A stretch of DNA of 7,926 nucleotides from Chitinophaga pinensis (GTDB lineage: Bacteria > Bacteroidota > Bacteroidia > AKYH767-A > OLB10), in assembly GCA_945872015.1 (NCBI GenBank), contig CAMBYJ010000079.1, positions 1 through 7,926 of the forward strand, given 5' to 3'. Both the position numbers and the translations under genes were made by a program. Every line of letters begins with the position of its first letter. Within the stretch, counting starts at the first letter, position 1. Positions 1 through 3,974 of this stretch are shown in pieces. Under the pieces are notes generated by a model. The model was not told where the DNA came from, made no database searches, and worked only from the letters and a program-made list of their open reading frames with translations.

Positions 1-1
1 G

Positions 2-454
2 TGCGTTTGTGGACCCGGCGTGGTGCAGCGCTACCTTAACAAAATATCCGGACCCTTATTAGACCGCATCGATTTACACGTGGAGGTGACACCCGTTAGC
101 TACGATGAATTAACCTCTACCATTCCAAATGAAAATAGTGCATCGATAAGAACTAGGGTCATAAAAGCGCGAGGCATTCAGGAAAAACGTTACTTAGAAA
201 CCACCGAAACCCATTGCAACGCACAAATGACACAAGCAGAATTTGAATTACATTGTAAGGCAGATGAGCAAGGACACCTAATGATTAAGCAAGCGATGCA
301 AAAAATGGGCTTATCAGCGCGGGCCTTCGAACGCATTTTAAAAGTGGCAAGGACCATTGCCGATCTCGACGAACATGAAAAAATTCAAGTGAATCACATC
401 GCCGAAGCGATCCAGTTTAGAAGCTTGGATAAAGGAAATTGGGGGAGTAACTAA
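2..454 (+). CDS. yifB: YifB/ComM family Mg-chelatase-like AAA+ ATPase, C-terminal part (5' end outside window)
   Basis: This is the C-terminal 150 residues of a YifB (ComM) ATPase. The frame is open from base 2, so the GTG at 20 is not the true start. The fragment opens with CVCGPG, the second half of the family's cysteine cluster, followed by the conserved VQRYLNKISGPLLDRIDLH segment of the AAA+ core. The rest is the Mg-chelatase C-terminal helical domain, with ARGIQEKRY, the NAQMT segment and GLSARAFERILKVARTIADL, ending in HIAEAIQFRSLDKGNWGSN. Family knowledge: ComM is a hexameric helicase promoting branch migration during natural transformation in Proteobacteria; its role in Bacteroidota is less clear. 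The gene converges on the DUF1566 gene with only 17 bp between stop codons. Its last 61 bp are duplicated about 3.3 kb downstream. The Walker motifs lie outside the window. Confidence 0.96.
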   Translation, partial: CVCGPGVVQRYLNKISGPLLDRIDLHVEVTPVSYDELTSTIPNENSASIRTRVIKARGIQEKRYLETTETHCNAQMTQAEFELHCKADEQGHLMIKQAMQKMGLSARAFERILKVARTIADLDEHEKIQVNHIAEAIQFRSLDKGNWGSN

Positions 455-486
455 TGTGGGAAGAGAACTTGTTAAAAAGAGCGAAC
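394..486 (+). repeat. Direct repeat copy 1: yifB 3' end plus adjoining DUF1566 gene 3' end
   Basis: This 93-bp stretch aligns without gaps to 3728-3820. The first 57 bases (394-450) are identical and the remaining 36 differ at six positions (451, 456, 460, 470, 471, 480). It covers the last 20 yifB codons, the 17-bp gap and the last codons of the opposing DUF1566 gene. The only difference inside yifB coding sequence is synonymous (AAC/AAT in the last codon), so both copies encode the same tail. Confidence 0.93.
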
Positions 487-1200
487 AGCACGCACATATA
501 ATTCTACGCTCTTATGTATTGGACTTTCTATACTGCTCCACGATTTGAAACATATAGCCTGCGCTCTACAATCACGGTATGGCGCACCCTTGAATTCCAC
601 ATCCCAAGAACTCCAATAGGTATCTTCATTAAAATTTCCAATATGATCCTTGTTAAGATACATAAGATTAAGTTCGTGTATAGTCGGCAACCTCCAACCT
701 TTTCCTAATTTATCACATTCTATCATTGCATCTTCCCATTTCATAGGAATTGGAATTCTTTCCTTTGCGACAAGAAAATCCTCAAATTTAATGGGGTCAT
801 TAATAATACACTTCCATTTTTCGCGAATCATTTTATTAACCTCAAAAACATTCTTCATTTTATTCTCTTCTATCTTCTTCTCTTTTTCAAGGATCCATTT
901 ATTATACCCTTCATCCCTCCCATTGTAAATGTTATTTCTTAATATATTTTGAGCTTTCGCAACGTCATATTCTAATTGACAATATAGAACTACATAATAA
1001 AGGTAACAAACAAATAAAAAAAATATAAATTCATTCCAATTTGTGCTATTATCAAAATTCGTTTTTATAAAATTATCTAAAATAATAAAGTTAAATATTA
1101 TAAAAACAAAGTAGATAAAATACAGATATGATTGATTCTTCGGCACAATTATTTTGGTAATTATGTTAAGTGATTTTTCTAGAATAGTTTCTTTTTCCAT
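472..1200 (-). CDS. Two-TM protein with C-terminal DUF1566 (Lcl_C-like) domain
   Basis: This 242-residue protein has two hydrophobic segments, about residues 24-42 and 57-74, then a charged helical linker (about 78-140) rich in Lys and Glu. Residues about 150-242 resemble a DUF1566/Lcl_C domain: KWEDAMIECDKLGKGWRLPT (154-173), the tryptophan motif YWSSWD (195-200) and the terminal VRAVRSF (236-242). The family is related to C-type-lectin/FGE-like folds and is often found on surface proteins, but its biochemical role is mostly unknown. The gene is last in a leftward run, 24 bp after the three-unit TPR-like gene, and ends 17 bp from the yifB stop on the opposite strand, inside the direct repeat. 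The hairpin topology would place both ends on the same side of the membrane, possibly the cytoplasm. No specific function can be given. Confidence 0.8.
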   Translation of the reverse strand: MEKETILEKSLNIITKIIVPKNQSYLYFIYFVFIIFNFIILDNFIKTNFDNSTNWNEFIFFLFVCYLYYVVLYCQLEYDVAKAQNILRNNIYNGRDEGYNKWILEKEKKIEENKMKNVFEVNKMIREKWKCIINDPIKFEDFLVAKERIPIPMKWEDAMIECDKLGKGWRLPTIHELNLMYLNKDHIGNFNEDTYWSSWDVEFKGAPYRDCRAQAICFKSWSSIESPIHKSVELYVRAVRSF

Positions 1201-1224
1201 AGCTTAATTCTTTCGATATAAAAT

Positions 1225-2286
1225 TTATTTGTCTTTACTTATCATATTTCGGGCATATTCAATACCACCCTTTTGCTGTTTTATTTTTAATAAATTGGCT
1301 TTATCTTTTGGACCTTGCTCAAGTGTTTTAAGTTGGTCTTCCAATAACTCAACAAATAGTTTTAAAATCTTATTTCTATTAACATAATCTTCAAGTTCAA
1401 CATAAATTCTAGAAAGGCTTATGTATGAAGCGCCCGTATCTGTTCTTAATTCAATATTTAACATATATAATTCAATAGCTTTATCAATATCACCCATCGA
1501 ATAAAATTCTTGCGCTTGTTTGTTTCGTTCGGCGTTTGTCATTGATACGAATAAAGGGTTCGGTGCTGAAATAGTTTTTTTGCTATTTGTCTGAGAAATT
1601 ACAGAATCAAGCTGGGATATCGAAGTGCGCACAAAGTCAACAACTTTTCTTTGTTTTTCCACATTAAACATATAACGTTTGCCTATTTCTCCTTTAACTT
1701 GAGGCGCATTTTCAACAGCTTTGAGATTTTTCTCGTGAATTACTAAAAGAAGTTTTAAAATTCTTTTCTGGTTTTCTTTGTCGCCCTTATTTCTGTAAAT
1801 TGTATGAAGCCTTTTGTATATTGCTTCTTTATCGTCCATTAATTGAACATTAATTTCATAAAGTTCGATTGCTTTATCGAATTCGCCAGCTGTAAAAAAT
1901 TCGTGTGCTAGTTTGTTTCGCTCCTTATATTTCTGAATTTCTGTCGGTTCGTTTAAAAACAACCTTCCGTTTTCAGCTTCTAGAATAAGTCTTTGTATAA
2001 AATCAACGATTGATTTGCTTTTTTCTAAATTGATTAAATATAGTTTGTCCTTTGGTGCTGATTCTGTAATTTTTAATTCGGCTTCACGAAGCACTAAAAT
2101 AAGTTTTAAAACACGTTTTGTGTTTTCCTTGTCAATTCTCTTTCTGTAAATTTTATACAGACCACCTAATGACGCTATGCAATCTTCGTGAAGTTGTACG
2201 TTAATTTCGTAAAGTTCAACAGCTTTGTCAATTTCGCCAGCTTTAAAAAATTCGTATGCTTGTTTGTTTCGTTCCTTATAGTTCAT
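1225..2286 (-). CDS. Three-unit TPR-like repeat protein
   Basis: This 353-residue soluble protein has no signal peptide or membrane segment. It is built from three copies of one unit of about 105 residues, at residues 3-106, 120-227 and 251-352. Each unit starts with ERNKxAxEF, continues with a TPR-like helix pair (GEIDKAVELYEINVQL in unit 1), then a Y/L-IYRxxxDKEN stretch, a basic helix (RILKLLLV) and a charged tail helix. The second half resembles the IYRKRKDY/N-type helices that follow TPRs in other bacterial proteins; this comparison is from memory. The third unit begins with MTNAERNK, much like the true start of the gene (MNYKERNK) and of the upstream gene (MKNSERNR), suggesting fusion of once separate one-unit genes. 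It starts 11 bp after the upstream gene's stop and is probably cotranscribed with it. A protein-protein scaffold role is inference; no catalytic motif is visible. Confidence 0.85.
   Translation of the reverse strand: MNYKERNKQAYEFFKAGEIDKAVELYEINVQLHEDCIASLGGLYKIYRKRIDKENTKRVLKLILVLREAELKITESAPKDKLYLINLEKSKSIVDFIQRLILEAENGRLFLNEPTEIQKYKERNKLAHEFFTAGEFDKAIELYEINVQLMDDKEAIYKRLHTIYRNKGDKENQKRILKLLLVIHEKNLKAVENAPQVKGEIGKRYMFNVEKQRKVVDFVRTSISQLDSVISQTNSKKTISAPNPLFVSMTNAERNKQAQEFYSMGDIDKAIELYMLNIELRTDTGASYISLSRIYVELEDYVNRNKILKLFVELLEDQLKTLEQGPKDKANLLKIKQQKGGIEYARNMISKDK
1478..2280 (-). repeat. DNA-level internal repeats of the TPR-like unit
   Basis: The segments encoding the start of each unit are still alike as DNA. 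Bases 2221-2280, 1871-1930 and 1478-1534 share the antisense pattern gctttatcaa...tgtttgtttcgttc with scattered changes. Units 1 and 2 are the closest pair. The spacing is about 350 bp between units 1 and 2 and about 390 bp between units 2 and 3. A fourth, more diverged copy lies in the neighbouring gene at about 2512-2600. This indicates tandem duplication rather than convergence. Confidence 0.8.
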
Positions 2287-2297
2287 AGTTTTATTAT

Positions 2298-2606
2298 TTA
2301 ATCGTTACTGCTTTTAATTTTAGCAATAGACGAAAGAACATCTTCAAGCCTAAATTGGCGTTCAGCACGCGCTAATGATGATGAGGCTTCTTTAACTTTT
2401 TGTTGCATTATTGGCAAATAAGCATTTAAAATCCTCAATTCGTTTATTTTATCCTTTTGCTTTTTGTAAATTTGAATTAGTCGAATGTGAGAAAAACCGA
2501 TTGTACATTTCAGTTGAACATTCATTTCGTAAAGTTCGATTGCCTTATCAATTTCTTTTAATTTTTCAAAAGCTTTTCCATTTCGATTCCTTTCAGAATT
2601 TTTCAT
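2298..2606 (-). CDS. Single-unit TPR-like protein
   Basis: This 102-residue protein is a lone copy of the unit repeated three times in the next gene. It begins MKNSERNR, has the helix pair EIDKAIELYEMNVQL at about residues 18-32, then RLIQIYKKQKDK and a basic helix (ELRILNAYL), and ends in an Ala/Ser/Arg-rich helix. It lacks the Gly of the first TPR helix turn found in the other copies (AFEKLKEIDKA against FFKAGEIDKA). No signal peptide or membrane segment is seen. It is the first gene of the leftward run, followed after 11 bp by its three-unit paralogue. Its upstream region carries a perfect -7-like element and a palindrome. It could be a partner or regulator of the larger paralogue, or the remnant of the ancestral one-unit gene. 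Confidence 0.75.
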   Translation of the reverse strand: MKNSERNRNGKAFEKLKEIDKAIELYEMNVQLKCTIGFSHIRLIQIYKKQKDKINELRILNAYLPIMQQKVKEASSSLARAERQFRLEDVLSSIAKIKSSND

Positions 2607-2615
2607 AATTTATTA

Positions 2616-2638
2616 TTGAAGTTAACCTATTACTTCAA
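2616..2638. promoter_or_regulatory. Palindrome upstream of the TPR-like gene run
   Basis: TTGAAGT (2616-2622) and ACTTCAA (2632-2638) form a perfect 7-bp inverted repeat around a 9-nt spacer. It lies 10 to 32 bp upstream of the leftward start codon and overlaps the -7-like element at 2636-2643. It could be an operator bound by a dimeric repressor or a hairpin at the start of the mRNA. The sequence alone does not decide between them. Confidence 0.4.
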
Positions 2639-2643
2639 ATGTA
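2636..2643 (-). promoter_or_regulatory. Bacteroidota-type -7 element for the leftward genes
   Basis: Read on the minus strand this is TACATTTG, an exact match to the Bacteroidota sigma-A -7 consensus TAnnTTTG, located 29 bp upstream of the ATG at 2606. No TTG is seen at the expected -33 distance, so the call rests on the -7 element and position alone. It would drive the two TPR-like genes and the DUF1566 gene. Confidence 0.5.
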
Positions 2644-2713
2644 AGGATAGTAATGTCATTCCTTGCGAAGAACTGATAATAAAATGGAGGAAATAGTTTC
2701 TTAAAAAATGTAA

Positions 2714-2740
2714 TTGATAGCGGCTTTTTAATTACCTTTA
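2714..2740 (+). promoter_or_regulatory. Candidate promoter for the rightward gene pair
   Basis: A TTG at 2714-2716 and TACCTTTA at 2733-2740 are separated by 16 bp. They resemble the Bacteroidota pattern of TTG at -33 and TAnnTTTG at -7, with one mismatch in the last -7 base and a slightly short spacer. The element ends 24 bp before the ATG at 2765. The leader is A-rich and has no Shine-Dalgarno sequence, as is usual in this phylum. Confidence 0.4.
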
Positions 2741-2764
2741 GGTTTAACCAAAATAACTAAGAAT

Positions 2765-3322
2765 ATGAAAACATTTATTTTATACACTTTGATGGCTTTT
2801 TGCACTTTAACTTATGGCCAAAAATTGATAGTTACTCCAATTGGTTTGAAAGATTCAAGTGACAACGAAAAAACATATATAGTATTAAACGCTGATGGCA
2901 AGTCCGCAAAGCAATTATTTGATAATGCTTTAAAATACATAAATAAGAATTACAAAAGTCCAGATGATGTAATAAAGGGTAAAACGGATGGTGAATATTT
3001 GAAATTTATTACTCATATTTCCGATTTTTTAATTGTCAATAATTCAGGCGCAAAAATTAGGATTGATGCCGATTATACAATAGAATTAAACTTTAAAGAT
3101 GGAAAAGTAAAATTTGAAATAATATCTCTTGATATGTATGCACAAAATGGCGGGTATAAAGTACTCTTTTCAGGGGGGGCTTTTGAAGGGTACCCAATTT
3201 ATAATAAACAAGGAGATTTGAAAAGAGCTGAAACAAAGACTGAAATTGAAATATTTTTTAATGAAACAATAATTTCATTAAGTGATTTTTTACTAGATAA
3301 AAGCGATATTGATAAATGGTAG
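2765..3322 (+). CDS. Secreted DUF4468-like protein
   Basis: This 185-residue protein has a typical signal peptide (MKTFILYTLMAFCTLTYG, cleavage probably before Gln19), so it should enter the periplasm. It has no lipobox cysteine. The mature part is mixed alpha/beta: TYIVLNADGKSAKQLFDNAL and KYINKNYKSP make a strand-helix start, followed by beta-rich stretches (DADYTIELNFKDGKVKFEI) and a C-terminal FFNETIISLSDFLL. The order 'strand, helix with small Ala/Leu core, then a YTIEL-FKDGK-F strand pair' resembles the DUF4468 (TBP-like fold) proteins of Bacteroidota; this is from memory and moderately supported. The ATG at 2765 is chosen because the signal peptide begins there and a candidate promoter lies just upstream. 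The next gene follows after 49 bp. Molecular function is unknown. Confidence 0.72.
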   Translation: MKTFILYTLMAFCTLTYGQKLIVTPIGLKDSSDNEKTYIVLNADGKSAKQLFDNALKYINKNYKSPDDVIKGKTDGEYLKFITHISDFLIVNNSGAKIRIDADYTIELNFKDGKVKFEIISLDMYAQNGGYKVLFSGGAFEGYPIYNKQGDLKRAETKTEIEIFFNETIISLSDFLLDKSDIDKW

Positions 3323-3371
3323 GTAATAATCCTTGAAGGAAATTTGAAATAACTAAATTAATAAGAAACTA

Positions 3372-3632
3372 ATGGAAGGATTTTGGCTTTTTCTTTTGGG
3401 TATTTGGTTTTGGCTTTTGGCTATGTGGCCAACGATATTAAAGATAGCATTAATTATTTATGCGTTGAATGTCATCAATAATTTTTTATCAACCCTTCGA
3501 GGTATATCTCACTCACTTAATGGTATTAATAGAAATCTTACGGACATTAATCGCACACTATATGATATGAAAGAAAAATCGACTCAAAATCAGGTCATTG
3601 ATGGATATGTGATAACTACAACTAAGAAATAA
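3372..3632 (+). CDS. Small membrane protein with polar C-terminal helix
   Basis: This 86-residue protein begins with a very hydrophobic, tryptophan-rich stretch (MEGFWLFLLGIWFWLLAMW, residues 1-19) and continues hydrophobic to about residue 33 (ILKIALIIYAL). It is either one long or two short membrane segments. Residues 40-70 form an amphipathic, probably coiled-coil helix (LRGISHSLNGINRNLTDI, with regular I/L spacing), and the tail is polar (TTTKK). It resembles small bacterial membrane proteins of no known function. It lies 49 bp after the secreted DUF4468-like gene on the same strand, so cotranscription is plausible. A hairpin terminator follows its stop directly. No family can be named. 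Confidence 0.65.
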   Translation: MEGFWLFLLGIWFWLLAMWPTILKIALIIYALNVINNFLSTLRGISHSLNGINRNLTDINRTLYDMKEKSTQNQVIDGYVITTTKK

Positions 3633-3634
3633 AA

Positions 3635-3662
3635 AAAGGGCATCCAATAAACTGCGCCCTTT
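3635..3662. terminator. Bidirectional intrinsic terminator
   Basis: AAAGGGC (3635-3641) pairs with GCCCTTT (3656-3662) around a 14-nt loop. It starts 2 bp after the stop of the small membrane protein gene. On the plus strand it is followed by only a short TTTATATA stretch; on the minus strand it runs into seven T residues, the better terminator. That suits a leftward gene end at 3669. Confidence 0.7.
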
Positions 3663-3668
3663 ATATAA

Positions 3669-3727
3669 TCAATCTTTTATTTCTTTGAGTTCAATAAATT
3701 CTTGTTGTTGTACCAAAATTAACCTGC
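3669..3727 (-). pseudogene. Truncated minus-strand ORF end (possible gene remnant)
   Basis: The minus strand reads LILVQQQEFIELKEIKD followed by TGA at 3669-3671, only 6 bp before a hairpin with a T7 tail in that direction. This arrangement looks like a genuine gene end. The upstream part of the frame runs straight into the duplicated yifB tail at 3728, so any parent gene was cut there. The frame stays open through the duplicate until a stop near 3843 but has no convincing start. It is too short to name, and a chance ORF next to a terminator is possible. Confidence 0.3.
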
Positions 3728-3820
3728 TCACATCGCCGAAGCGATCCAGTTTAGAAGCTTGGATAAAGGAAATTGGGGGAGTAATTAATTTGGAAAGAGA
3801 ACTGATTAAAAAGTGCGAAC
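3728..3820 (+). repeat. Direct repeat copy 2: duplicated yifB 3' end
   Basis: This is the downstream copy of 394-486, offset by exactly 3334 bp with no gaps; the first 57 bases are identical. In the yifB frame it encodes HIAEAIQFRSLDKGNWGSN and a TAA stop at 3786-3788. It has no upstream yifB sequence, so it is a silent gene fragment. The copy also carries the 17 bp between the convergent genes and a TAA in the minus strand at 3806-3808, matching the DUF1566 stop of copy 1. The left edge at 3728 is sharp, next to the truncated minus-strand ORF. Confidence 0.93.
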
Positions 3821-3829
3821 TACGCGGAC
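3806..3829 (-). pseudogene. Remnant of a second DUF1566 gene 3' end
   Basis: The minus strand reads MVRVVRTF then TAA, against LYVRAVRSF and TAA for the intact DUF1566 gene, at the same place relative to the yifB tail. The nucleotide differences fall as codon-by-codon substitutions (19 of 24 bases match), as expected for a homologous coding end rather than a recent copy. VR-VRSF is a typical ending of DUF1566 proteins. The remnant stops where the third yifB tail begins, within about CGCGGACC. It is very short, so moderate confidence. Confidence 0.45.
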
Positions 3830-3937
3830 CATTTCCGAACTAGAGGGCAGCAAAAAAAAAAAGATTCTAATACCGCAGAAGCCATACAATATCGCAATTT
3901 GGATAAAAGTTGCTTGGTGACTAAATACAGAGATTAA
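3825..3937 (+). pseudogene. yifB: Displaced, diverged yifB 3' end with a frameshift
   Basis: Two frames here together match the yifB C-terminus. From 3825 the sequence reads RTISELEGSKKKK, matching RTIADLDEHEKIQ of the intact gene. After an 11-A run (3852-3862) the match moves to another frame: NTAEAIQYRNLDKS, matching HIAEAIQFRSLDKG, then CLVTKYRD and a stop at 3935-3937. A twelfth A would restore one frame and make the lengths match residue for residue. This copy differs strongly from both other tails and has its own C-terminal extension. I infer it is the original yifB end, displaced when new DNA arrived and now decaying. Confidence 0.82.
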
Positions 3938-3950
3938 CAAAAAATTAGAG

Positions 3951-3974
3951 CGAATAAAAATTACTTTTTATTCG
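3951..3974 (-). terminator. A+T-rich perfect hairpin over the stop codon of the OmpA-type gene
   Basis: CGAATAAAAA (3951-3960) and TTTTTATTCG (3965-3974) are perfect inverted repeats around TTAC. The gene's stop codon sits in the loop, and the left arm encodes the last residues. On the minus strand the second arm is T-rich, so it could act as a weak terminator or mRNA 3'-end stabiliser. The stem is mostly A-T, so strong intrinsic termination is not certain. Confidence 0.45.

Larger units (their letters stand above)
3633..3960. other. Gene-free boundary region with tandem yifB tails
   Basis: These 328 bp contain no intact gene. In order they hold the terminator, the truncated minus-strand ORF end, yifB tail copy 2, the DUF1566 remnant, the frameshifted yifB tail copy 3, and a 23-bp spacer before the OmpA-type gene stop. 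The layering reads as a record of successive insertions downstream of yifB. No integrase gene, insertion-sequence end or tRNA is seen. Confidence 0.8.

Noticed and set aside
454..501. A 15-codon frame whose ATG overlaps the yifB stop (TAATG)
   Set aside because: It is very short, and the matching position in repeat copy 2 has lost the ATG (ATT), so there is no sign of selection. The overlap is probably chance.
514..928. Two overlapping plus-strand open frames opposite the DUF1566 gene
   Set aside because: Both are antisense to a gene with clear domain motifs, have no recognisable domains and no promoter or translation signal.
1478..2600. CRISPR-like or satellite array
   Set aside because: The repeats are long, in frame, degenerate and lie within coding sequence at about 350-bp spacing, so they are protein-unit duplications rather than an array.
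2411..2608. Plus-strand 65-codon frame opposite the single-unit TPR-like gene
   Set aside because: Its antisense partner is clearly homologous to the neighbouring repeat protein, which explains the open frame.
394..3820. Composite transposon or insertion sequence bounded by the direct repeats
   Set aside because: No transposase, terminal inverted repeats or short target-site duplication was seen; the repeats are parts of yifB in the same orientation, which suits tail replacement or recombination better.
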